Shown here in pieces: positions 44,901 to 52,219 of a stretch of 64,000 bases of DNA. Position 1 is the first letter of the stretch. Every line of letters starts with the position of its first letter. Location of the stretch: contig JBCBRS010000001.1 of NCBI GenBank assembly GCA_039819545.1, forward strand, positions 62,001-126,000, written 5' to 3'. A model generated the notes under the pieces. That model searched no databases and was not told the origin of the DNA. It saw only the letters and a list, made by a program, of their open reading frames with translations. The position numbers were made by a program, and so were the translations under genes. This stretch comes from CALLPQ01 sp039819545. GTDB lineage: Bacteria; Pseudomonadota; Alphaproteobacteria; Caulobacterales; Parvularculaceae.

Positions 44901-44980
44901 TTGATATTGCGGAGGTCTTCATTCGTGAATTCTACGATGAAGTTGAGGCCTTCCGTTTTAGTGCTGGGACAAACTTCTAA
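41936..44980 (+). CDS. bamA: Outer-membrane protein assembly factor BamA
   Basis: About 1014 residues from ATG 41936; ATGs at 41861 and 41900 are alternatives, and none has a strong ribosome-binding site. A signal region ends near SSAQAQ, then comes a Pro/Gly-rich linker. Five POTRA domains occupy roughly residues 95-500, with repeated segments such as FEIDEGPKTGIAKVNFIGN and FEINEGPKVYVERINIKGN. The Omp85 barrel follows, with RGF in AQSFRGFDIAG near residue 820. It folds beta-barrel proteins into the outer membrane. It is about 200 residues longer than E. coli BamA, because a barrel loop near residues 615-735 carries a large insertion. Confidence 0.96.
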   Translation: MTRASIGPAQSRAASSLPHRQRSVVSTLSLLIAASGLLCAPLHASSAQAQQQAGGPGQPPAQGTPPGPPQGIPPGARPGPSPEAAAALQQLLAPKATPVIRGISVAGNQRIEPETVASYLTLQPGMEAEPALLDLQVKTLFQTGLFSDVTVNVQPDQTLLVTVKENPIVNRVLFEGNKRLKEDKFTEEIQLTARSIYTRAKVQADQQRMIETYRATGRFAATVTPKVVPLAQNRVDVIFEIDEGPKTGIAKVNFIGNEVFTSGELRKVILTSESRWWNFFGGSTSNYDPDRLEFERELLRQHYAKNGYADFQVTSLVAELTPDRKEFFVTFTVDEGPKYTVGEVKVRSALDKLDESTVENFVPIRAGQVFNGERVEKAVESLTFLTGASGYAFVDVNPRLTRYPESKTVDITFEINEGPKVYVERINIKGNTATLDRVIRRELRIAEGDPFNKVQVDRSEAVIRSLGFFSDVTIEEKPGSAPDRTELDVTVQEQSTGTFSIGVGVSSTDNFIADVSVEQRNWLGRGEAVRFRVQASQRTRQVDLRYTKPRFLGRNLTAGGSLFYNRIDNTARIRGQDLGLGGFIQEQVGFGLNTGFQISEFGQAGLSYLFTRSEVDFGRDARITPTFIDPLAGEVPALVDESGNFVNPLTGEIIDPLTDDVFSVPSGLTADDVIRAPFGARLDGTPFTSEGEITENDVTFGATPNPTFVFDDCNPNLDIRQFQCESEGTFTTSLLSASLSFSTLNDPFNPSRGWRARSIVSVAGLGGNVQYARGEFDGAYYKPLPFLNSFIGALKLRGGYITGFAGDTVRIQDRFRQGAQSFRGFDIAGVGPRVLVPANPTGAGFFDAETLQPATPQQINNAVSALPNGGFDTGNGITFRSQSIGGNAYVVGSAEVLLPLPLPDSYGIRASIFTDFGAVGLVDDETRQLNEQLGILLDVSPTRINGDGLVERLDPDFLTLAAPIQDDFSFRLSAGVTIGWNSPFGPIRFDIAEVFIREFYDEVEAFRFSAGTNF

Positions 44981-45023
44981 TGAGTTGGCCGGGCCAATCC
45001 GGCAATGTGTGAAAGGTATCGAC

Positions 45024-45647
45024 ATGAAAAAGATTTTTTTAAGCGTGCTGGGTGTGACGGTCCTGTCAATCAGTATCTTGATGGCTATGTCCATGGGCGA
45101 GGCGCAAGCGCAACGCAAGAAAGGCCAGGCGGTCATTCTTACCGTTGTCTTGGATAATGTGGTGGCCCAATCCAGGGCGGGGCAATCGGCCAGTGAGCAG
45201 GTGGAAAGCTATCGCAAAAGCGTGATTGACGAGCTGACAAAGGAGCAGTCCTCGTTTGAAACGCAAGTGCAGAGCTTTCAACAGAATGCGGAACTTTGGG
45301 CGCAGGATGTGCGCCAGAAAAAAGAACAGGAATTGCGGGTAAAGCAAGCCCAATTGCCCCGGATGGCACAAGCCATGGAAGGCGTGGTCACCCAGACTGT
45401 GCAAAAAGCGCGGTTTGATATTCTAAAAGAAGCGCAGCCAATCATTGCGGAGATCGCAGATAAGCAGAACGCCACCTTGATCCTCGATCGGACGACCGTG
45501 GTGTTTGCGCCAACCGAAACCGACATCACGCAGGAAGTGATCTCCAAGCTCGACAAAAAGTTGAAGTCTGTTGACGTAGAGAAAATCTCCCTCGCCGATT
45601 TGAAGAAAAAAGCTGAAGAGGCGCAGAAAAATCAGGGTAAAAACTAA
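45024..45647 (+). CDS. skp: Periplasmic chaperone OmpH/Skp family
   Basis: 207 residues from ATG 45024. A signal peptide (MKKIFLSVLGVTVLSISILM, cleaved after AQA) precedes a long alpha-helical coiled coil (about residues 65-140) rich in Gln, Glu and Lys, the tentacle region of Skp. The VILTVVLDNVVAQSRAGQ start of the mature part and the ATLILDRTTVVFA strand match the small beta body. It carries unfolded outer-membrane proteins to BamA. The C-terminus is longer and Lys-rich. It lies 43 bp after bamA and ends at a strong terminator. Confidence 0.92.
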   Translation: MKKIFLSVLGVTVLSISILMAMSMGEAQAQRKKGQAVILTVVLDNVVAQSRAGQSASEQVESYRKSVIDELTKEQSSFETQVQSFQQNAELWAQDVRQKKEQELRVKQAQLPRMAQAMEGVVTQTVQKARFDILKEAQPIIAEIADKQNATLILDRTTVVFAPTETDITQEVISKLDKKLKSVDVEKISLADLKKKAEEAQKNQGKN

Positions 45648-45683
45648 ATGGCCCGCGCCATTGACGTTTCTTGCTAACACTCC

Positions 45684-45716
45684 AAAGCCAGAGCCGATGC
45701 GGCTCTGGCTTTTTTT
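45684..45716 (+). terminator. Rho-independent terminator after skp
   Basis: AAAGCCAGAGCC and GGCTCTGGCTTT form a perfect 12-bp stem around GATGC, followed by a run of T. This divides the block: lpxD and the lipid A genes need their own promoter or anti-termination. Confidence 0.92.
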
Positions 45717-45737
45717 CCGTCTGACCGTGCGGCCTTT

Positions 45738-46826
45738 GTGAAGTCCTTCATGCCTGACCCGCGTTTTTTCTCCATCAAACCCGCCATCAGCGTCGCCGAC
45801 CTGTTGGCCGCCATCGGTCTTGAGGCTTCGGGCCGGACCGTCGTGTCAGCCCGCGGTGGCGTCGGTATTGATCAGGCAATGGTTAGCCGCGTGGCACCAT
45901 CTACGGCGCCGTCGCTCGATGGGGCGTGTATTTTTCTTGATAAAAAGACGCGAGGAGAGGGCTTGGCCCTGGGCGCCTTTGCCATGTGCATCGTGCCTCG
46001 GTCATGGGTTTGTGACAATGGAGCGCATCTGCGCCCGCAAATTGCCGCCCTTCTGGGAAGAGAGGGCTCAGGGCCCGTCATCGGCGTTGACCATGAGCGC
46101 GCTCTTTTCAGCCATATCGCCAACTATCTTTATACGGAAGAAAGATTTGACGTGGCCGTGTCATCGGCCCCAGCGCCGCAAGCAAGCCAGTCTATTCATC
46201 CCACAGCGCTGATTGATCCGCGCGCGCGTCTGGGCGCAGCTGTTGAAATCGGGCCGGGCGTGGTCATCGGTCCGGGTGTTTCGATTGGCGATGGTTGCCG
46301 GATTGATGCGCAATCCTCGGTTTTTCATACGGTGATGGGACCGGGCTGTGTGCTCGCTTCCGGGGTACGCCTTGGGCAGGCTGGTTTCGGGGTTGCTCCG
46401 GGTCCCGAAGGTCCGGTGCCGGTACCGCAGCTCGGCCGCGTTATCGTGGGTGCGCGGGTCCATCTTGGTGCGAACACAACCGTTGATCGCGGCAGCCTTG
46501 ATGACACCGTGATTGGCGATGACTGTCATATCGACAATCTGGTGCAGATTGCCCATAACGTGCGCATGGGACAACGTTGCATGATTGCCGGTCAAACCGG
46601 CATTGCGGGCAGCTGTACAATTGGTGACGACGTGGTCATGGGTGGTCAGGTTGGTTTTGCGGATCATGTGAGCGTCGGCAACGGCGCGCAAATTGCAGCG
46701 AAAGCCGGTGTGATGCGGGACATCCCCGCCGGTGAAACCTGGTGCGGTGTCCCGGCAAAACCCGTGCGGCAATTCATGCGGGAGGTAGCCGCACTAGGCC
46801 GTCTCACGCAAAAGAAGAAAAAATGA
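45738..46826 (+). CDS. lpxD: UDP-3-O-acylglucosamine N-acyltransferase
   Basis: 362 residues from a GTG; ATG 45750 (MPDPRFF) is equally plausible. An N-terminal uridine-binding domain is followed by left-handed beta-helix hexapeptide repeats (IGPGVVIGPGVSIGDG and later). DNLVQIAHNVRMGQ contains the catalytic His, and GIAGSCTIGDDVVMGGQVGF completes the helix. It adds the second, N-linked acyl chain in lipid A synthesis. It lies only 22 bp after the skp terminator, so its promoter may overlap that hairpin. Confidence 0.95.
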   Translation: MKSFMPDPRFFSIKPAISVADLLAAIGLEASGRTVVSARGGVGIDQAMVSRVAPSTAPSLDGACIFLDKKTRGEGLALGAFAMCIVPRSWVCDNGAHLRPQIAALLGREGSGPVIGVDHERALFSHIANYLYTEERFDVAVSSAPAPQASQSIHPTALIDPRARLGAAVEIGPGVVIGPGVSIGDGCRIDAQSSVFHTVMGPGCVLASGVRLGQAGFGVAPGPEGPVPVPQLGRVIVGARVHLGANTTVDRGSLDDTVIGDDCHIDNLVQIAHNVRMGQRCMIAGQTGIAGSCTIGDDVVMGGQVGFADHVSVGNGAQIAAKAGVMRDIPAGETWCGVPAKPVRQFMREVAALGRLTQKKKK

Positions 46827-46839
46827 GAAAGGCGTTGGC

Positions 46840-47310
46840 ATGACGCAGCTCGAGCCAGGTTTGGACACGCTCTATATCGACGATATAAAAAAGATCCTGC
46901 CCCATCGTTATCCTTTCCTGATGATTGACAGGCTGACCAACATTGATCCCGGTACCGGCGCCGTGGGAATCAAGAATATCTCCGTAAACGAAGAATTGTT
47001 TCAGGGACACTTCCCGCAGCAGCCGGTTTTTCCCGGTGTGTTAATGATTGAGGCGATGGCTCAGTCCGCGGCCACCTACGCGGCGTATATCGAAGGCATT
47101 GACACTGAGAGCAAGGTCATCTTGTTTATGGGTGTCGACCGGGCAAAGTTTCGCCGGCCCGTTATTCCCGGTGATCAACTGGAACTGCATGTGAGTATTG
47201 CCCAGCGACGCCCCCCGGTGTGGCGCTTTACCGGCGTGGCGAAAGTTGACGGCAAGAAAGTCGCTGAAGCCGACTTTTCCGCCATGTTGTCGGACCCGCC
47301 AAAGCCCTGA
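46840..47310 (+). CDS. fabZ: 3-hydroxyacyl-ACP dehydratase FabZ
   Basis: 156 residues of the hot-dog fold. ILPHRYPFLMIDRLT contains the catalytic His, and HFPQQPVFPGVLMIEAMAQ carries the catalytic Glu helix. It dehydrates 3-hydroxyacyl-ACP and thereby competes with LpxA/LpxD for the same acyl donors, which explains its place between them. It starts 13 bp after lpxD, and lpxA follows after 52 bp. Confidence 0.97.
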   Translation: MTQLEPGLDTLYIDDIKKILPHRYPFLMIDRLTNIDPGTGAVGIKNISVNEELFQGHFPQQPVFPGVLMIEAMAQSAATYAAYIEGIDTESKVILFMGVDRAKFRRPVIPGDQLELHVSIAQRRPPVWRFTGVAKVDGKKVAEADFSAMLSDPPKP

Positions 47311-47362
47311 GCATTTTTACCGGCGTGACGTGCCCTGCGCGTCCCCAAAACGTTGTTTATCC

Positions 47363-48157
47363 GTGAACGCACCCTCCATACACCCCACCGCTGTTATTGA
47401 CCCGGCCGCAACGCTAGCCGAAACCGTCCGTATAGGGCCGTTTTGTGTTATTGGCCCGCATGTGACCCTTGACGACAATGTGGTGCTCCATAACCACGTC
47501 TCGATAGAGGGGCGGACCCACATTGGCCCCGGTACCGAGGTGCATCCCTTTGCCCGGCTGGGCGGCCCGCCGCAACATACCGGTTACGGTGGCGAGGACA
47601 CCTGCCTGACCATTGGCGCCCATAATATTATCCGTGAACATACAACCATGAATATCGGTACGGCGGCGGGCGGCGGTGAAACCCGGGTCGGCGATCACGG
47701 ATTTTTCATGACGGGCGCGCATGTGGGCCATGACTGCGTTGTTGGCGACCATGTGATCTTTGCCAATAACGCAACCCTTGGCGGGCATGTTGTCGTCGGC
47801 AACAATGTCTTTCTTGGTGGGCTTAGCGCGGTGCACCAGCATTGCCAGGTGGGGGCTTTCGCATTCCTCGGCGGGTGCGCGGCGGTCATCCATGATGTGA
47901 TCCCGTTCGGGTCAGCCAATGGAAACTACGCCGTCCTCGAAGGGCTAAACATCATCGGCATGAAGCGTCAAAATATGGAAAAGCCCGTGATCAATGATCT
48001 TCGCCATTTGTTTCGTCATCTTTTTGATGGCGACGGGCGCTTTCAGGATCGGTTGGCATCGGTACCGTCGGCCCTCACGCAAAGTGCCGAGGCAAACCGC
48101 ATTCTCGACTTTATCCATCGGCCCCGCAAACGCCCATTGATGCTTGCCGGTCGTTAG
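47363..48157 (+). CDS. lpxA: UDP-N-acetylglucosamine acyltransferase
   Basis: 264 residues from a GTG that gives NAPSIHPTAVIDPAATLAET, the standard LpxA start. Hexapeptide-repeat helix; GAHVGHDCVVGDHVIFANN contains the catalytic His, and FGSANGNYAVLEGLNIIGMKR belongs to the conserved C-terminal part. An earlier reading from 47198 lies inside fabZ and is not real. It adds the first acyl chain of lipid A. Note that the usual PFG(L)A-type glycine context reads PFGSANG here. Confidence 0.95.
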   Translation: MNAPSIHPTAVIDPAATLAETVRIGPFCVIGPHVTLDDNVVLHNHVSIEGRTHIGPGTEVHPFARLGGPPQHTGYGGEDTCLTIGAHNIIREHTTMNIGTAAGGGETRVGDHGFFMTGAHVGHDCVVGDHVIFANNATLGGHVVVGNNVFLGGLSAVHQHCQVGAFAFLGGCAAVIHDVIPFGSANGNYAVLEGLNIIGMKRQNMEKPVINDLRHLFRHLFDGDGRFQDRLASVPSALTQSAEANRILDFIHRPRKRPLMLAGR

Positions 48158-48179
48158 GCATATACCTGAAGTGTATAGT

Positions 48180-49049
48180 ATGGCACGTTGGACAAAAATC
48201 GGCATTATTGCGGGCGGCGGCAATCTCCCCTTACGTCTTGCACAATCGTGCGATCAGCAGCAGGCGCAATACTTTACGATCCGTCTGGCGGGTATGGCGG
48301 ATGCGACGCTCGAAGGCCTGCCGGGCGAAACCGTGCCAATTACCGAAGCTGGACGCATATTCTCGGTTCTCCACGACCAAAAATGCGACGCCGTTGTGCT
48401 GGCTGGAAATGTTCAGCGTCCGAACTTTCTCACGTTAAAACCGGATTGGCGCGGGGCGGCGCTCCTCCCGAAACTGGCGAAGGCCGCGTTAAAAGGCGAT
48501 GGCGCTATTCTTGCGACCCTGGTGGATGCGTTTGAGGCCGAAGGATTTGCTGTTGTCGGCGCCGATGAACTGCTCGCCAGTGAGGTGGCGTCGCGCGGCG
48601 CGCTAACCGCTGTCGCCCCGGTTGCGGCTGACTTCCTCGATATCGCCAAGGCGCGCCGGGTGATCGCCGCCTTGGGTCAGTTTGATGTGGGGCAAGGCGC
48701 GGTGGTCTGCGGGGGCCAGGTCTGGGCGATTGAGGCAGCGGAGGGGACCGACGCCATGCTGGCCCGGTGCGCCGATGTGCGTGCCAGCCTCGATCTGCCT
48801 GTGGGGACGGGCGTTCTCGTCAAAATGCCAAAACCGGGACAGGAATTGCGGGTTGACCTGCCCACCATCGGGCCGGAGACGATCCGCGGGGCGAAGGCCG
48901 CTGGGCTCGCCGGTGTTGTGGTGGAGGCGCGCGGCGCCATTATCATCGACAAAGCTGAAACCATTCAGTGTGCAGAGGGTGAGGCGCTTTTTATCTACGG
49001 CGTTTGCGCTGATGATCCAAACCTGCCGCCGGCGGGCACCGGGTCATGA
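48180..49049 (+). CDS. lpxI: UDP-2,3-diacylglucosamine pyrophosphatase LpxI
   Basis: 289 residues from ATG 48180 (MARWTKIGIIAGGGNLPLRL), the LpxI (DUF1009) start. AVVLAGNVQRPNFLTLKPDW, DGAILATLVDAFEAEGF and DVGQGAVVCGGQVWAIEAAEGTDAML are characteristic. LpxI replaces LpxH in most alphaproteobacteria and hydrolyses UDP-diacylglucosamine to lipid X. The stop overlaps the lpxB start by 4 bp, so product and next enzyme are coupled. Confidence 0.96.
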   Translation: MARWTKIGIIAGGGNLPLRLAQSCDQQQAQYFTIRLAGMADATLEGLPGETVPITEAGRIFSVLHDQKCDAVVLAGNVQRPNFLTLKPDWRGAALLPKLAKAALKGDGAILATLVDAFEAEGFAVVGADELLASEVASRGALTAVAPVAADFLDIAKARRVIAALGQFDVGQGAVVCGGQVWAIEAAEGTDAMLARCADVRASLDLPVGTGVLVKMPKPGQELRVDLPTIGPETIRGAKAAGLAGVVVEARGAIIIDKAETIQCAEGEALFIYGVCADDPNLPPAGTGS

Positions 49050-50209
49050 CGGGTTCGCGCCATCTCGTGATTGCCGCGGTGGAACCCTCCGGCGATGAAA
49101 TCGGGGCAGCGCTCCATGATGCGCTGCACACCCGGGCCCAGGAATTGGGCGTAACGCTCACCTTATCTGGGTGCGGCGGACCCCGGTTGGCGGCGGCGGG
49201 CATGGAAAGCCTTTTCCCTATCGCGCCCTTGTCGGTGATGGGATTTACCGATGTGGCACGGGCAATCCCGCTGGCCCGCCTTTATGCGCGCCAATTGGCG
49301 GACCATAGCGCACGGGTGCGCGCCGATGGCTTCATTTTTGTGGATGGCTGGGCGTTCTCGCGACTTGGTGCCCCTTTGCTGCGTGATGGCCCAAGCCGCC
49401 CAAAGATTTTCAAATATGTGGCGCCGCAGATTTGGGCCTCCCGGCCTCAACGGATTGATTTCATCAAGGACTGGTTCGACGGTGTACTGACGGTTTTGCC
49501 CTTTGAAAAACCGCTGTTTGAAGAAAAAGACATCGCCGTTGCCTATGTGGGGAATCCGCTTTTTGAAAAAGCAGTGACCGCGCCGATAGACGCGCAACGC
49601 TTCCGCCAGCGCCACGGCTTGGGTCACCGGGCGATCCTTGCGGTGCTGCCCGGCTCGCGAGAGGGGGAGGTGCGCCGCTTGCTACCCGTTTTTCAGGAGA
49701 CGGTCGCCGCTTTGCGCGCTCAAGGCCTTGATTTTTCTGTGGTTATTCCGGCGGCACCTGCGGTTGCGTCCATACTCAAGGAAGAAACTGCATCGTGGAC
49801 GGATTGTTGTCTTGCGGCGCCAGATGAAAAATATGATGCGCTCACGGCGGCAACTGCAGCGCTCAGTGCGTCTGGCACAGTAACAACGGAGGTTGCCCTG
49901 TCGGGCACGCCGCAGATCATCGCCTATAAGGTTGATGGCTTGACGCATTTATGGGCCCGCCGGATCGTGACGACGCCGTTTGCCAGCATCGTGAATGTGA
50001 TGGCCGACGCGCCGATTATTCCGGAATTCATTCAAGACAAGTGCGAGCCCGCAGCTATGGCCGCCGCATTGCGGCCGCTTCTTGGCGATCCGCAAAAGCG
50101 GGCCGACCAACGCACGGCGGTAACGCCCTATCTGGCCCAGCTTCAATTGGGCGGAACACCGGCAGCGGCCCGGGCCGCTCACTCGATTTTTGACTGGCTA
50201 ACGGCGTAA
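49046..50209 (+). CDS. lpxB: Lipid-A-disaccharide synthase
   Basis: 387 residues of the GT19 family. The N-terminal VIAAVEPSGDEIGAAL, PKIFKYVAPQIWASRP and LTVLPFEKPLFEE are typical, as are AVLPGSREGEVRRLLP and the C-terminal SGTVTTEVALSGTPQIIAYKV. It condenses lipid X with UDP-diacylglucosamine. The start overlaps lpxI, and this gene ends the conserved block. Confidence 0.96.
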   Translation: MTGSRHLVIAAVEPSGDEIGAALHDALHTRAQELGVTLTLSGCGGPRLAAAGMESLFPIAPLSVMGFTDVARAIPLARLYARQLADHSARVRADGFIFVDGWAFSRLGAPLLRDGPSRPKIFKYVAPQIWASRPQRIDFIKDWFDGVLTVLPFEKPLFEEKDIAVAYVGNPLFEKAVTAPIDAQRFRQRHGLGHRAILAVLPGSREGEVRRLLPVFQETVAALRAQGLDFSVVIPAAPAVASILKEETASWTDCCLAAPDEKYDALTAATAALSASGTVTTEVALSGTPQIIAYKVDGLTHLWARRIVTTPFASIVNVMADAPIIPEFIQDKCEPAAMAAALRPLLGDPQKRADQRTAVTPYLAQLQLGGTPAAARAAHSIFDWLTA

Positions 50210-50372
50210 GCCCGCCGGCCAGAACGCGCCCGCGCATTAACAATTTGCTAATCATGTGGAACGGTCCTTGCTCTGCTCCCGGCGAGGCATTCGCTTTGAT
50301 TGTCCACTATGGTACGGTTTTGCCGTGGGTTTTTGGGATTTTTGGTGAGGGTGTCCCTCTGGGGCACAGAAA

Positions 50373-51386
50373 ATGATGCAGATGACCTATAGGTATGCGT
50401 GGGTGCACCGGGCGGTGTTGGCACTTGGTCTGGTATTTGGCTTGGGATTATTGTTGAGCGCGCGTGTCGCCCTACCTGCCGCTGCGGCACAGGATTTCGA
50501 CACCGACACCATCTCCATTCAGGACTTTATCGGCAGCGTCACCGTTAAAACGCTTAGCGCCGATAGTCGGGAAGAGAAAATCCGTGTAAAAATCAAGCAG
50601 GGTAAAACAAACCGAACCGTTGAAGTGCTTGACGAGAAGACGCGTGTCGTTGTTCGCGCCGAGGCAATTGCCGAGCGTGATGATGATCGTTGTTGCAACA
50701 GGGCGATCCGGCGGACCTACACCCCCCGGGCCGGGCGCAAGGCCAGCACAGGCCCCGCACTGGATGAAGCTTTCTTTGCCGACTATCCAACCCTGATCAT
50801 CACCGTACCCATGAAAGCCAATGTGAGCTTCATTGATGCCCGGATCAAATTGGCCATGGAAGATTTTGACGGGCGATTGGATTTGGATGCCTGCTACGTC
50901 TATGGCGAAACGGGCGATGTGGACGAAGCGGTTGTGGGCATTTTGTCGGGCAGCCGCCTGATCATGGGCAATGTGGATGGCGGTATCGAAATTGACGTCT
51001 CCGGTGATGGTGATCTCAAGGTGGGAACAGCGGCCATCGCCGATGTTGATATTGCGGGGCCTGGTGATGTGGTTTTCGACCGGGTTGAAGGCATGCTCGA
51101 TATCTCCGTGGCGGGGTCTGGCGTGGTGCGCGCCGACTGGGTCGAAGGGCCCATGACGGTGCGGGTCGCGGGCTCCGGCGGGGCGGCAATTCGCGACGGG
51201 CGCGCTGACCGCCTGCGGGCAATCATCGACGGATCGGGCGGGATTCTTTTTAACGGCCTGACGGTGAACCCCGATCTGCGGCTCTATGGCTCCAGCGAGG
51301 TACGCCTTGCCCGCGTCCAGGGCCGCGTCACCCATGAGGGCTCGGGCCAGCTCTTCGTGGATGGCAAACTGCGCGAGCGCCGTTAA
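50373..51386 (+). CDS. Exported GIN-domain-like (DUF2807) protein
   Basis: 337 residues. A signal peptide (helix VLALGLVFGLGLLLSARVAL, cleaved after AAAA) leads to a beta-rich mature protein. The second half has repeated strands with SG-type turns (DVSGDGDLKVGTAAIADVDI, ISVAGSGVVRADWVEG, VRVAGSGGAAIRDGRADRL), typical of the right-handed GIN/DUF2807 fold. A Cys pair (DRCCNRA) lies in the first half. Family members are surface or periplasmic and of unknown function. A TTAA-N7-CTAA motif at 50237-50251 upstream resembles a CtrA site. Confidence 0.75.
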   Translation: MMQMTYRYAWVHRAVLALGLVFGLGLLLSARVALPAAAAQDFDTDTISIQDFIGSVTVKTLSADSREEKIRVKIKQGKTNRTVEVLDEKTRVVVRAEAIAERDDDRCCNRAIRRTYTPRAGRKASTGPALDEAFFADYPTLIITVPMKANVSFIDARIKLAMEDFDGRLDLDACYVYGETGDVDEAVVGILSGSRLIMGNVDGGIEIDVSGDGDLKVGTAAIADVDIAGPGDVVFDRVEGMLDISVAGSGVVRADWVEGPMTVRVAGSGGAAIRDGRADRLRAIIDGSGGILFNGLTVNPDLRLYGSSEVRLARVQGRVTHEGSGQLFVDGKLRERR

Positions 51387-51464
51387 CGCCCAATGTGGGC
51401 CCGCACTGCGCGGTCGATTTCAGTTGAAACAAACGGACCAAGGCCCTACCGTTAGCCTTGGCCT

Positions 51465-51540
51465 AGGGGTGTAGCTCAGTTGGTAGAGCATCGGTCTCCA
51501 AAACCGAGGGCCGGGGGTTCGAGTCCCTCCGCCCCTGCCA
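51465..51540 (+). tRNA. trnW: tRNA-Trp (anticodon CCA)
   Basis: A 76-nt cloverleaf. The acceptor stem is AGGGGTG with CGCCCCT, the D-arm is GCTCAGTTGGTAGAGC, and the anticodon stem TCGGT/ACCGA encloses loop CTCCAAA with anticodon CCA (Trp). The T-arm is GGGGG-TTCGAGT-CCCTC, and the terminal CCA is encoded. In many alphaproteobacteria secE-nusG follow this tRNA; they do not here. Confidence 0.97.
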
Positions 51541-51613
51541 GTTTCTTTTTAGGTGCTAAGCTCGCACGATCGTCAGTCTAAGAATGTCGGTTCGAACCCC
51601 CTTTCCTAAGATG

Positions 51614-51636
51614 GTTGAATGCCGAAGGCATTCAAC
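51614..51636. repeat. Perfect short hairpin between the tRNA 3'-end copies
   Basis: GTTGAATGCC and GGCATTCAAC are 10-bp perfect arms around GAA. There is no T-run. It lies in the 97-bp spacer between tRNA-Trp and the duplicated tRNA 3' end. Just upstream, GGTTCGAACCCCC (51591-51603) resembles another decayed tRNA T-arm. Confidence 0.6.
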
Positions 51637-51638
51637 AT

Positions 51639-51665
51639 GGTTCGAGTCCCTGCGCCCCTGCCAGT
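51639..51665 (+). repeat. Duplicated 3' end of tRNA-Trp (possible attachment-site scar)
   Basis: These 27 bases repeat the end of tRNA-Trp (51516-51542), GGTTCGAGTCCCT then GCGCCCCTGCCAGT, with a single mismatch (G for C). Direct repeats of a tRNA 3' end are what integrases of genomic islands and phages leave behind. No integrase gene is left between the copies, so this looks like a collapsed insertion or the remnant of a second tRNA-Trp. Confidence 0.65.
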
Positions 51666-51702
51666 CACGGAAAATGCATATCGATGACCGGGATTTTCCT
51701 CT

Positions 51703-52218
51703 TCAACCGCTGTTCAGGATGGTGGTGATAAGGGGTAGGAAGACGATCAGGCCGATTGTGGCGGCTGTGAGGGCGCTGACAAGGACGCTGGCGGCGGCCA
51801 TGTCCTTAACGCGCCCGATGGCATCATCATAGCCGGGGGATAGCTTGTCGCACAGTGCTTCTATGGCGCTATTGAAAATCTCTGCACTGATCACAAGGCC
51901 GATGGCGAAACAGAGCATGGCCCATTGTGTGGTGGTCGCGTCAAGCATGATCGCCAGAGTGATGACAAGGCTCGCAACGGCGAGGTGAATGCGCGCATTT
52001 GGCTCTTCGCGTATGACAAGCACAAGCCCGTTTAGCGCGTATAAGAAGCTCTTTATACGGCTGCGATAGAAGTCTCTAAATTTAGAAGCGTGCAATACAG
52101 CTTCGGCTTCCCCATGCGCGCGCCAGGCGAGTGGATTCCCGACACCGATGCCAAAAAATGGACGCACCACAGCTAAGACCAAAGCAAGGATGAGAGAAAG
52201 GATCGCGCAACAGACCAT
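51703..52218 (-). CDS. DgkA-type diacylglycerol/undecaprenol kinase
   Basis: 171 residues from ATG 52218. After one N-terminal helix comes the DgkA core: SFLYALNGLVLVIREEPNARIHLAVA, then IGLVISAEIFNSAIEALCD with the catalytic Glu region, and DAIGRVKDMAAASVLVSALTAA. Three core helices are visible, plus one extra at the N-terminus. The family phosphorylates diacylglycerol in Gram-negatives and undecaprenol in Gram-positives; which lipid this one uses is open. It starts 1 bp after the stop of the linalool-dehydratase-like gene, so the two form one operon. Confidence 0.9.
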   Translation of the reverse strand: MVCCAILSLILALVLAVVRPFFGIGVGNPLAWRAHGEAEAVLHASKFRDFYRSRIKSFLYALNGLVLVIREEPNARIHLAVASLVITLAIMLDATTTQWAMLCFAIGLVISAEIFNSAIEALCDKLSPGYDDAIGRVKDMAAASVLVSALTAATIGLIVFLPLITTILNSG

Positions 52219-52219
52219 G

